Source: BS750m-G4 sp964472195 (lineage in GTDB: Bacteria > Bacteroidota > Ignavibacteria > Tepidaquicellales > Tepidaquicellaceae). Taken from it: a stretch of 14,004 bases of DNA. The notes under the pieces were generated by a model that saw nothing but the letters and a program-made list of their open reading frames with translations, did not search any database and had not been told where the DNA came from. Every line of letters begins with the position of its first letter. Position 1 is the stretch's first letter. The DNA lies in contig CAYYJH010000073.1 in NCBI GenBank assembly GCA_964472195.1, positions 1 through 14,004 on the forward strand, read 5' to 3'. A program made the translations under genes and the position numbers. This document shows positions 1-5,939 of the stretch, piece by piece.

Positions 1-360
1 GGAAATGTTCCTCCTCCGCCTCCGCCGCCGCCGAGTACTCCACCACCTCCACCCCCGCCTCCACCGCCAACAACAGGAGGTTCAACTACTGCAGCTAAAG
101 AGGGTGCAAGTACAAATGCGATTATCACTTTAATACTCGGAATATTATCCTGGATAGCATGCGGTATAATCGCTGCAATTCCTGCATGGATAATGGGTAA
201 AAAAGAAGTAAATGCTATTGATGCAGGTCAATCTTCGCAAGCTGGCAGAACTATGGCAAACGTTGGTATGTGGCTTGGAATTGTTCAAGTTATCCTTACT
301 ATCATAGCTTTAATAGTCGTTGTATTATTACTTTTATTCGGTATAATTTCTGATTTGTAA
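1..360 (+). CDS. Proline-rich DUF4190-like small membrane protein (5' end missing)
   Basis: The reading frame is open from the first base and ends in TAA at 358-360, leaving 119 residues of a protein whose start lies outside the window. The visible part begins with two proline runs (8 and 10 prolines, split by Ser-Thr), then a Thr/Gly/Ala-rich linker. Two hydrophobic membrane segments follow, separated by a short polar stretch with AWIMGKKEV and GQSSQAGRTMA. That layout (hydrophobic segment, small-residue loop, G-W-LGI segment) is what I know from DUF4190-type proteins. No enzymatic role is apparent; it is probably an inner-membrane protein with a flexible proline-rich tail. It is clearly a paralogue of the next gene (525-890), sharing nearly the same membrane core, so the two arose by tandem duplication. 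The domain assignment is from memory of the family pattern. Confidence 0.8.
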   Translation, partial: GNVPPPPPPPPSTPPPPPPPPPPTTGGSTTAAKEGASTNAIITLILGILSWIACGIIAAIPAWIMGKKEVNAIDAGQSSQAGRTMANVGMWLGIVQVILTIIALIVVVLLLLFGIISDL

Positions 361-378
361 TAAACGAATCTTCAAAAT

Positions 379-420
379 AAGAAGGTTGTTAAAATTCTTT
401 ATATCTACCTTTTTGTTTTT
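379..420 (+). terminator. Possible weak rho-independent terminator
   Basis: AAGAAGGT (379-386) can pair with ACCTTTTT (407-414), including one G-T pair, across a 20-nt loop. A T-rich tract to 420 follows. It lies 18 bases after the stop of the first DUF4190-like gene. The long loop and weak stem make this uncertain. Confidence 0.4.
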
Positions 421-524
421 ATCATAAAAATTTATGCTCAATCTCTAATCAGGGTTTAAGCATTTAAATTAAGCTCATATTAGATTATATTGGTTGTAAA
501 TTTTGTAAATTTAATTAATAATAA

Positions 525-890
525 ATGAAAGATCACAGACTCTTTAGGCAGGATAGTGGTTCAGGTAGTGTACCACCCCCGCCGCCACCTCCCCCTCCTT
601 CAGGTAGTAGCACAGGCTCAACGGAGAGTGCAAGCTCAAATTCAATTATTGCACTTGTACTTGGAATTTTGGCTTGGGTAGCTTGCGGTTTTCTCACAGC
701 TATTCCTGCATGGATAATGGGTAAAAGCGAAATTAACAAAATCAATGCAGGACAATCTTCACAGGCTGGAAAAACAATGGCGACCATTGGTATGTGGTTA
801 GGTATTATTAACGTTATATTGTGGATTCTGGTAATAATTTTCATGATACTATATTTCATAATTGTTGGAGCATTTATTTTCTCTCAATAA
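525..890 (+). CDS. Proline-rich DUF4190-like small membrane protein, second tandem copy
   Basis: This 121-residue protein starts at an ATG preceded directly by an in-frame TAA (522-524). A short charged N-terminus (residues 1-15) leads into nine consecutive prolines (17-25) and a Gly/Ser/Thr linker to about residue 38. Two membrane segments follow (about 39-64 and 88-118), joined by a polar loop with GKSEINKINAGQSSQAGKT. The core matches the upstream partial gene almost position by position (LGILxWxACG, AIPAWIMGK, GQSSQAGxTMA, GMWLGI), showing tandem duplication; the N-terminal tails have diverged. No signal peptide, lipobox or catalytic motif is seen. The nine-proline run would normally stall ribosomes and call for EF-P. 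There is no Shine-Dalgarno. A hairpin terminator follows at 921-955, so it is probably monocistronic. The function is unknown. Confidence 0.85.
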   Translation: MKDHRLFRQDSGSGSVPPPPPPPPPSGSSTGSTESASSNSIIALVLGILAWVACGFLTAIPAWIMGKSEINKINAGQSSQAGKTMATIGMWLGIINVILWILVIIFMILYFIIVGAFIFSQ

Positions 891-920
891 GTAGTTTAAA
901 TTATAAATTAATCAATTTTA

Positions 921-955
921 AAAAGAGGTGGCTTTCTATCAGTCACCTTTTTTTA
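921..955 (+). terminator. Rho-independent terminator after the second DUF4190-like gene
   Basis: An 8-bp stem (926-933 with 941-948, one G-T pair) closes a 7-nt loop and runs directly into seven T residues (948-954). The A-rich bases before the stem can extend it over the T tract. It ends transcription of the 525-890 gene just before dut. Confidence 0.8.
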
Positions 956-973
956 TAGAAATAATGCAATTGC

Positions 974-1414
974 ATGAAAGTATATTTTAAAAGAATAAAT
1001 ACAGAAATTCAAAATCCAATTCCGGAGTATAAGACCATTGATTCAGCTGGATTGGATATTGCTTCTGCCTGCTTAAAAGATGTTATAATACATCCCGGGG
1101 AAACTAAATTAATTCCTACGAACTTTATTCTGGAAATTCCAAAAGGATATGAAGGTCAGGTAAGACCACGAAGCGGACTCGCACTTAAACACAACGTAAC
1201 TGTACTCAACTCACCAGGTACAATCGATTCCGATTACAGGGGTGAAGTCAAAGTATTACTGATCAATCATGGTAAGAAAGATTTTACTGTAAAATTTGGA
1301 GACAGGATTGCACAGTTAATAATTTCGAAATGTGAACAAGCTGAACTCATTCTTTCCAAAAACTTATCCGATACGGAGAGAGGCAGCGGTGGGTACGGAA
1401 GCACTGGTAAATAA
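974..1414 (+). CDS. dut: Deoxyuridine 5'-triphosphate nucleotidohydrolase (dUTPase)
   Basis: This enzyme hydrolyses dUTP to dUMP and pyrophosphate, keeping uracil out of DNA and supplying dUMP for dTMP synthesis. It is a cytosolic homotrimer with Mg2+ at the active site. At 146 residues it has normal bacterial length. All five family motifs are present in order: SAGLDIAS (24-31), PRSGLA (65-70), GTIDSDYRGEV (82-92, holding the catalytic Asp and the uracil-stacking Tyr), RIAQLII (111-117) and RGSGGYGSTG (136-145). Motif 5 has Tyr where Phe is more usual, a conservative change at the residue that stacks on the base. The ATG at 974 gives a standard N-terminus; no Shine-Dalgarno is seen. The gene begins 19 bases after the preceding terminator's T tract, and its stop codon overlaps the left repeat of the S23 cassette. 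Confidence 0.96.
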   Translation: MKVYFKRINTEIQNPIPEYKTIDSAGLDIASACLKDVIIHPGETKLIPTNFILEIPKGYEGQVRPRSGLALKHNVTVLNSPGTIDSDYRGEVKVLLINHGKKDFTVKFGDRIAQLIISKCEQAELILSKNLSDTERGSGGYGSTGK

Positions 1415-1431
1415 TTGTAAATTAAAAATTG
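1413..1431 (+). repeat. Left 19-bp inverted repeat of the S23 cassette
   Basis: AATTGTAAATTAAAAATTG matches the reverse complement of 1841-1859 at 18 of 19 positions. It overlaps a small tandem direct repeat: the 14-mer TTGTAAATTAAAAA occurs twice back to back at 1415-1428 and 1429-1442. The arm starts inside the dut stop codon. Its A+T richness lowers the weight of the match, but the length and placement on both sides of the pseudogene argue against chance. Confidence 0.65.
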
Positions 1432-1479
1432 TAAATTAAAAATTATTTTTAATAGAAATAATATAATTTAGTAATAATT

Positions 1480-1828
1480 GTGAAAGAGAATATAATAAAA
1501 ACTAAGAGTTATGAATTTGCATTAAGAATAATAAAATTATATGAACATCTAAAAGTAAGGAATGTTGATTACGTATTAACCCGGCAGGTTTTAGAAGTGG
1601 AACTTCAATTGGGCAAATGTTGAAGAAGCATTGGGAGGTCAATCGAAAAAAAATTTATCTGCAAAATTATATATTGCATACAAAGAAGCCCATGTAACAG
1701 ACTATTGGATTAGAATTCTGAAAGATTCAAACTCTATTGAACTAAAACTTGCTAACCCATTAATAAAAGAATGCGAAGAAATACAAAAAATAAAAGCAAA
1801 AATTCAATTAACATTAAAAAGTAAATAG
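1480..1828 (+). pseudogene. Four-helix-bundle protein (S23 / 23S rRNA intervening-sequence family), two frameshifts
   Basis: From GTG at 1480 the frame reads VKENIIKTKSYEFALRII and on to LTRQVL, typical of the N-terminal helix of the S23 four-helix-bundle family, then runs to a stop at 1621-1623. One base shift near 1581-1586 restores RSGTSIG, and a second near 1610-1615 restores ANVEEALGGQSKK. The frame then stays open to TAA at 1826-1828 through LYIAYKEA, TDYWIRILKDS and KECEEIQKI. With both shifts repaired the product is about 118 residues, the normal family length. Each lesion is one base missing at a short run (expected TTAAGA and GGGGC). Family members occur as ORFs in 23S rRNA intervening sequences and, as Avd, in diversity-generating retroelements; most others have no known function. 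The second part (1631-1828) could be expressed alone from a TTG, but it would lack the first helix. A sequencing or assembly error is the main alternative to real decay. Confidence 0.85.
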
Positions 1829-1840
1829 TAATATTTTAAA

Positions 1841-1859
1841 CAATTTTTAATTTATAATT
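1841..1859 (-). repeat. Right 19-bp inverted repeat of the S23 cassette
   Basis: CAATTTTTAATTTATAATT is the inverted partner of 1413-1431 with one mismatch. It ends 9 bases before the TTG start of the downstream methyltransferase gene, so it occupies that gene's translation-initiation region. Confidence 0.65.
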
Positions 1860-1868
1860 AGTAATTCA

Positions 1869-2567
1869 TTGCAAGGCAATTTATATATTGTTTCAACTCC
1901 TATCGGAAATTACGCAGACCTGACATTACGGGCACTTCGTATTCTTAATGAATCTGATCTTATCATATGTGAAGAGAATAAAGAAGCAATCAGGTTTTTG
2001 AATGTCTTCGGAATTAAATTAGATTTTATACTTCTGAATGAACATAATGAAAAAGAATCCACTGATGAATGTTTTTCTGAATTAATAAAAGGGAAAAATA
2101 TTTCTTTGATATCAGATTGTGGTACTCCGGCATTTGCCGACCCGGGACTAAATCTTATCCGAAGCTGCATCGAATATGACATACAGATAGATTTTATCCC
2201 TGGAGCTAATTCAGTATTAGCAGCTGTTGTTATTTCTGGATTTGACATTAGTCGTTTTTACTATGTTGGTTTTCTATCACCTAAAAAGGAAATTAGAAGA
2301 AAAGAACTTCAGGAATTAAAATCACTGAACAAAACCTTTGTTATTCTTGATGCTCCCTACCGTTTAGCTGCTTTGCTTAATGATTTAGCAAAAATATTTC
2401 CTGAGAGAAACATCTTTATTGGATTTAATCTAACCATGAATAATGAAATGCAGTTAAGGGGTACAGCCTCAGAGATATTAAACTATTTAGAAAAACTATA
2501 TTCTGGAAAAAAGCTCAAAGGTGAATTTGTCATTATTTTGAATAATCTCAAGAAAAAACTAAAGTGA
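1869..2567 (+). CDS. rsmI: RsmI-like tetrapyrrole-methylase-family rRNA methyltransferase
   Basis: The protein (232 residues) is a SAM-dependent methyltransferase of the tetrapyrrole-methylase fold and looks like RsmI, which methylates the ribose 2'-O of C1402 in 16S rRNA. Visible RsmI features are LYIVSTPIGNYADLTLRAL (5-23), SDCGTPAFADPG (82-93), FIPGANSVLAAVVISGF (109-125) and FYYVGFLSPKK (130-140). Two signatures deviate. The EDTR motif after the first strand reads EENK (35-38), and the C-terminal REL-x-K segment is replaced by GFNLTMNNEM (185-194). It is about 50 residues shorter than E. coli RsmI and lacks the C-terminal extension. It may therefore be a divergent RsmI or a paralogue with another rRNA target. 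The start is TTG at 1869, giving MQGNLYIV; an in-frame stop at 1848 rules out a longer protein with a usual start. There is no Shine-Dalgarno, and the upstream region is the right repeat of the S23 cassette. Confidence 0.75.
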   Translation: MQGNLYIVSTPIGNYADLTLRALRILNESDLIICEENKEAIRFLNVFGIKLDFILLNEHNEKESTDECFSELIKGKNISLISDCGTPAFADPGLNLIRSCIEYDIQIDFIPGANSVLAAVVISGFDISRFYYVGFLSPKKEIRRKELQELKSLNKTFVILDAPYRLAALLNDLAKIFPERNIFIGFNLTMNNEMQLRGTASEILNYLEKLYSGKKLKGEFVIILNNLKKKLK

Positions 2568-2647
2568 TTTAACGAATTTCTCGATAAAACCCTCCTTATT
2601 ATTTTAATCTGAATTGCTAAAATTTTTTAATATAAGTAAGTTAGCAA

Positions 2648-3643
2648 GTGAAAATTACTTACAAAACTTCCGGTGTTAATATTCCTAAATCCGAAGAATT
2701 TATTAGTAGCATAAAACCGCTTGTCAAAAAAACATTTTCTAAAAACGTTTTAAGCGGGATTGGACATTTTGGTGCTTTCTTTGAATTAGACTTAAAGAAA
2801 TATAAAAAACCGGTATTTGTTTCAAGTATAGATGGTGTCGGAACAAAAATTAAGATTGCTTCGGAATTAAATAAATTCAACACAATTGGGGAAGATATTG
2901 TAAATCATTGTGTTAATGATATTGCAGTTTGTGGAGCTGTTCCTTTATTCTTTATGGATTATTATTCAACCGGGAAATTAAACAACAATGCTGCTGTTAA
3001 TGTTGTTAGAGGGATTGTTAAGGCTTGTAAAGAAAATGATTGCTCGTTGATAGGTGGAGAAACTGCAGAAATGCCGGGTTTATACAGCCATAATGATTTT
3101 GATCTTGCCGGGGTAATTATCGGAGTATTAGATAAAAGGAAGATAATTAGTAGCGGTAAAGTTAAAAAAGGAGATGTATTGATAGGACTGGCTTCAAATG
3201 GTATTCACACAAACGGTTATTCGCTTATAAGAAAAATATTCGATTCCAAACAAAAACTTCAAAAGTATTATCCAGAGCTAAAGTGTAAACTTGGATATGA
3301 ACTTCTGCGGGTGCATAAGTCTTACCTTAAAATCATACAAAGTTCCTTGAAGATGTTTAACATTAAATCAATTTCACACATAACAGGTGGAGGTATTGAA
3401 GGAAATACAAAAAGAGTTATTCCTAAGATAAGAAAATTATCTATTGATTGGAAATCATGGAAAAAACCTGCTATATTTGACATAATTAAAACTGTGGGTA
3501 GTGTTCCGGAATCGGATATGAAAAAGACATTTAATCTTGGAATTGGTCTTGTATTCATAATTTCAAAGAATGATGTAGATAGCTTTCAACAACATCTTAA
3601 TAGTAAAAGAGAAAAGAGTTTCATTATCGGAGATATCCTGTAA
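2648..3643 (+). CDS. purM: Phosphoribosylformylglycinamidine cyclo-ligase (AIR synthetase)
   Basis: PurM closes the imidazole ring in de novo purine synthesis, converting FGAM plus ATP to AIR, ADP and phosphate; the enzyme is a cytosolic homodimer. The 331 residues match the usual length. Family motifs are SSIDGVGTK (59-67), GEDIVNHCVNDIAVCGA (81-97), MDYYSTGKL (103-111), GGETAEMPGLY (136-146), SNGIHTNGYSL (183-193) and HITGGGIEGN (244-253). The start is GTG at 2648, which places the N-terminus at MKITYKTSGVNI, as expected for the family; no clear Shine-Dalgarno precedes it. It stands alone among other purine genes, with hpt on the opposite strand being the only other purine gene here. Intergenic gaps of 80 bases before it and 72 after it show no convincing hairpin. 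Confidence 0.95.
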   Translation: MKITYKTSGVNIPKSEEFISSIKPLVKKTFSKNVLSGIGHFGAFFELDLKKYKKPVFVSSIDGVGTKIKIASELNKFNTIGEDIVNHCVNDIAVCGAVPLFFMDYYSTGKLNNNAAVNVVRGIVKACKENDCSLIGGETAEMPGLYSHNDFDLAGVIIGVLDKRKIISSGKVKKGDVLIGLASNGIHTNGYSLIRKIFDSKQKLQKYYPELKCKLGYELLRVHKSYLKIIQSSLKMFNIKSISHITGGGIEGNTKRVIPKIRKLSIDWKSWKKPAIFDIIKTVGSVPESDMKKTFNLGIGLVFIISKNDVDSFQQHLNSKREKSFIIGDIL

Positions 3644-3715
3644 TACAAGAATATCACTTAAGAAAATATTATTATTTTATATTAAAGAATTTTTGAAACA
3701 CAAAATATGTAATCA

Positions 3716-5086
3716 ATGAAAAACGAAATTATAGGAAAAAACATTGAGAGAATACATAACTTACCTACTGGAATTAACATTCGACCTGAAGAAGTACAGG
3801 ATGTCTTAAAACAACATATGTTGATTGATGGATTTGATATTACTTTAGATTTATCAAAATCAACTACACCTTACATATACGATTCAAAGCATAAAAAACA
3901 ATACCTCGACTTCTTCACTTTTTTTGCTTCTAATCCTCTTGGTATGAATCATCCTAAACTTAATACAGATGAGTTTATAAGAAAGATTGGCGAAGTAGCT
4001 TTGACAAAACCTTCTCTATCCGATATTTATCCAATAGAGCAAGCTGAATTTGTTGAAACCTTTTTTAGAATAGCTGTACCCTCTTATTTAAAGTATGCAT
4101 TTTTCATTGCCGGTGGTGCATTGGCTGTTGAAAATGCACTAAAAGCCGCATTCGATTGGAAAGTTCAGAAAAATTTCAAAAAAGGTTATAAAGAAGAAAA
4201 AGGAAGCAAGATTATTCATTACACTGAAGCTTTTCACGGAAGATCAGGTTACACTATGTCGTTAACAAATACTGATCCCAATAAAATTAATTATTTCCCG
4301 AAATTTAATTGGCCCAGGGTACTTAATCCGAAGATCACTTTCCCTCTCAATGAAGATAATTTAGCAAGAGTAATTTCAGCTGAGAATGAATCTATAGAAC
4401 AGATTAAACAAGCAATTCATGATAACAAAGATGACATTGCAGCTATCATAATTGAACCAATTCAGGGTGAGGGAGGTGACCATCACATGAGAAAAGAATA
4501 TTTTGAAAAAATTCGTGAGTTATGCGATGAGAATGATATTTTATTTATAATGGATGAAGTACAAACCGGAATAGGACTAACAGGTAAATGGTGGTGCCAC
4601 GAACATTTTGTAAAACCTGATATAATTGCCTTCGGTAAAAAGACACAGATCTGTGGTATTCTTTCTACAGATAGAATTGATGAAGTCGAAGATAACGTAT
4701 TTAAAAAATCTGGAAGGATAAATTCAACTTGGGGCGGGAATTTTGTTGACATGGTTCGGTTTACACGAATACTTGAAATAATGTATGAAGATAACTCTGT
4801 TAAAAATTGTGAAGTGGTAGGTAAACATCTTTTGAACAAAGTTGAAAAATTGGTTAACAAGTATCCAGATAAAATATCAAATGGAAGGGGTCGAGGATTG
4901 TTCTGCGCCTTTGATTGTGAAAATTCTGAGGTAAGAAATAACCTTGTTAAGAAATTATTCGCCAATGGACTTATGATGATAGGCTGCGGAGAAAAAACAA
5001 TGAGGTTTAGACCACCCGTTTGTATTAATAAAGAAAATATCGATGAAGGTATGGATATTATAGATAGATCTATTAATCAACTTTAA
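3716..5086 (+). CDS. lat: L-lysine 6-transaminase (lysine epsilon-aminotransferase)
   Basis: This PLP-dependent class III aminotransferase moves the epsilon-amino group of L-lysine to 2-oxoglutarate, giving glutamate and 2-aminoadipate 6-semialdehyde, which cyclises to piperideine-6-carboxylate. At 456 residues it matches the lysine-specific subfamily (Mycobacterium Rv3290c type). Diagnostic segments are ASNPLGMNHP (71-80), FIAGGALAVENALKAAFDWK (130-149), EAFHGRSGYT (171-180), IIEPIQGEGGDHH (245-257), IMDEVQTGIGLTGKWW (278-293, with the pyridine-nitrogen Asp280) and IAFGKKTQICG (304-314, with the Schiff-base Lys, probably K308). FGKKTQ and GEGGD distinguish it from ordinary ornithine or GABA transaminases. 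The next enzyme, a piperideine-6-carboxylate dehydrogenase, is not in the window, so the fate of the product (aminoadipate, osmolyte or lysine breakdown) cannot be told. The ATG at 3716 has no Shine-Dalgarno. It lies between purM and fur with no obvious functional tie to either. Confidence 0.93.
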   Translation: MKNEIIGKNIERIHNLPTGINIRPEEVQDVLKQHMLIDGFDITLDLSKSTTPYIYDSKHKKQYLDFFTFFASNPLGMNHPKLNTDEFIRKIGEVALTKPSLSDIYPIEQAEFVETFFRIAVPSYLKYAFFIAGGALAVENALKAAFDWKVQKNFKKGYKEEKGSKIIHYTEAFHGRSGYTMSLTNTDPNKINYFPKFNWPRVLNPKITFPLNEDNLARVISAENESIEQIKQAIHDNKDDIAAIIIEPIQGEGGDHHMRKEYFEKIRELCDENDILFIMDEVQTGIGLTGKWWCHEHFVKPDIIAFGKKTQICGILSTDRIDEVEDNVFKKSGRINSTWGGNFVDMVRFTRILEIMYEDNSVKNCEVVGKHLLNKVEKLVNKYPDKISNGRGRGLFCAFDCENSEVRNNLVKKLFANGLMMIGCGEKTMRFRPPVCINKENIDEGMDIIDRSINQL

Positions 5087-5114
5087 TATTGAGTTAAAAA
5101 TATTTTTACAATAT
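5086..5114. promoter_or_regulatory. AT-rich dyad between lat and fur
   Basis: ATATTG (5086-5091) pairs with CAATAT (5109-5114). Between them lies a perfect 14-base palindrome, TAAAAATATTTTTA (5095-5108), so only three bases (5092-5094) interrupt the dyad. It starts at the last base of the lat stop codon and ends 13 bases before the fur start. It has no T tract, so a classic terminator is unlikely. It could be an operator for Fur autoregulation or chance symmetry in AT-rich DNA. Confidence 0.35.
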
Positions 5115-5127
5115 CAATTTTAAAATT

Positions 5128-5592
5128 TTGGTTTCTAATGAAATAAAAGAAGTGTTCGTAAAATATTTGAAAGAACACTCGCATAGGATAACGAACGAAA
5201 GGTTCCTTGTTCTTGATGCAGCAATGTCTATGCAAGGACATTTCGATGCTGATGAACTGTACTTAAATATAAAAGAATCTTTTTTAAAAGTATCCCGTGC
5301 AACTGTTTATAAGACTTTAGAATTAATGAGTGAGTGTAAATTAATTACGAAACACAATTTCAAAGGAGACCGCTCAAGATATGAAAAGGAAATTGGTCGC
5401 GAACAACATTACCACATACTTTGCCTGGATTGTCAGCATATTTTTGAATTCTCTGAACCGAAAATTGGAAGGAATTTGAAAAAACTTTGTAGTGAAAAAA
5501 ATCTGAACCTGATCGATCATTCTTTACAAGTATTTTCTACATGTAAAGAAAAAGAGAAATGCAAATATTATAAAAAATCTCGCTTTAGATAA
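5128..5592 (+). CDS. fur: Fur-family metal-responsive transcriptional regulator
   Basis: This 154-residue protein has the two-domain Fur layout. An N-terminal winged helix runs to about residue 85, with HRITNERFLVLDAA (19-32), HFDADELY (38-45) and recognition helix VSRATVYKTLELM (55-67). A C-terminal dimerisation and metal domain follows. Metal ligands visible are HYH (94-96), the CLDC pair C99/C102, and a second cysteine pair C139/C145 spaced by five residues rather than the usual two to four. With iron bound, Fur represses iron-uptake genes. Placement 94 bases upstream of feoA on the same strand supports an iron role over peroxide (PerR) or zinc (Zur) sensing, but sequence alone does not settle this. 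The start is TTG at 5128; the nearby ATG at 5138 is out of frame. No Shine-Dalgarno is visible. Confidence 0.88.
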   Translation: MVSNEIKEVFVKYLKEHSHRITNERFLVLDAAMSMQGHFDADELYLNIKESFLKVSRATVYKTLELMSECKLITKHNFKGDRSRYEKEIGREQHYHILCLDCQHIFEFSEPKIGRNLKKLCSEKNLNLIDHSLQVFSTCKEKEKCKYYKKSRFR

Positions 5593-5637
5593 TCACTGTA
5601 TTTCCTCTCATTTTAAAAAAATACATAAAAATCTATA

Positions 5638-5668
5638 TTGTATTTAAATTTTAGCTTATCTATATTGA
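5638..5668 (+). promoter_or_regulatory. Candidate Bacteroidetes-type promoter for feoAB
   Basis: TTG (5638-5640), a 20-base spacer and TATATTGA (5661-5668) resemble the -33/-7 pattern TTG-N19-20-TAnnTTTG. The same TTG-N20-TAnnTTG layout occurs upstream of rpsU in this window. Transcription would start near 5673, leaving a leader of about 14 nt before the feoA ATG. Confidence 0.5.
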
Positions 5669-5680
5669 GTCTAAATAAGC
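5654..5680. promoter_or_regulatory. Inverted repeat overlapping the feoA promoter, candidate metalloregulator operator
   Basis: GCTTAT (5654-5659) is mirrored by ATAAGC (5675-5680); extended to ten bases per arm, 8 of 10 match. It covers the proposed -7 element and the start point, ending 6 bases before the feoA ATG. A second overlapping dyad, TTTAG (5650-5654) with CTAAA (5671-5675), is also possible. It does not match the enterobacterial Fur box. Repression by the neighbouring Fur is an inference from position. Confidence 0.4.
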
Positions 5681-5686
5681 AAAAAG

Positions 5687-5902
5687 ATGACAGCAGCAGA
5701 TCTTGAATTCGGACAGAAAGCAACAATAAAAAATATAGATTTAACTCACCCATCTTCACAAAGAATAATAGAAATTGGTTTTACACCAGGACAGGAAATT
5801 GAGTTATTGAATAAAACTTTATTTAATGATCCAATCTCTATTTCAGTAAGGGGATCCTTAATTGCCCTTAGAAAGGATGACGCTGAAAGTATTCAGATTT
5901 AG
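5687..5902 (+). CDS. feoA: FeoA, ferrous iron transport accessory protein
   Basis: FeoA is a small cytosolic SH3-like protein needed for FeoB-mediated Fe2+ uptake, thought to bind or tune the FeoB transporter. The 71 residues match the family in length and pattern: an N-terminal LEFGQKATIKNI strand region (6-17), the signature RIIEIGFTPGQEIEL (26-40) and the closing DPISISVRGSLIALRKDDA (48-66). The ATG at 5687 has no Shine-Dalgarno but has a short leader from the proposed promoter. feoB follows after 37 bases on the same strand with no hairpin between, so the two are very likely co-transcribed. No feoC is seen. Confidence 0.93.
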   Translation: MTAADLEFGQKATIKNIDLTHPSSQRIIEIGFTPGQEIELLNKTLFNDPISISVRGSLIALRKDDAESIQI

Positions 5903-5939
5903 GATTACTATTCTTATCTCGTAAAGATCATTAAAACTA

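Larger units (their letters stand above)
1413..1859 (+). mobile_element. Putative S23 (four-helix-bundle) cassette bounded by inverted repeats
   Basis: Two near-identical 19-bp inverted repeats (1413-1431 and 1841-1859) enclose a single decayed S23-type gene. The 447-bp unit fits exactly between the dut stop codon and the rsmI start codon. Intervening sequences in 23S rRNA of some bacteria have the same layout: complementary ends around an ORF for this protein family. I infer that this is a related mobile or formerly mobile cassette placed between protein genes. No transposase is present and no target-site duplication could be defined. Confidence 0.4.

Noticed and set aside
533..859. Antisense frame with a polyglycine run over the second DUF4190-like gene
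   Set aside because: The polyglycine is simply the complement of the proline codons; the forward frame has a paralogue and a terminator.
1415..1442. Two adjacent 14-bp direct repeats as a possible CRISPR or iteron array
   Set aside because: There are only two copies, with no spacers, very AT-rich; they are better explained as part of the left arm of the S23 cassette.
3644..3715. AT-only hairpin (AAAATA with TATTTT) between purM and lat
   Set aside because: It has six A-T pairs with no G-C and no T tract, as expected by chance in DNA of this composition.
4483..4965. Open frame of 160 codons on the - strand inside lat
   Set aside because: It is fully antisense to the conserved C-terminal half of lat, with no recognisable protein motif.
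5593..5686. Classical Fur box before feoA
   Set aside because: No match to the GATAATGATAATCATTATC type was found; only a different dyad is present and is reported as such.
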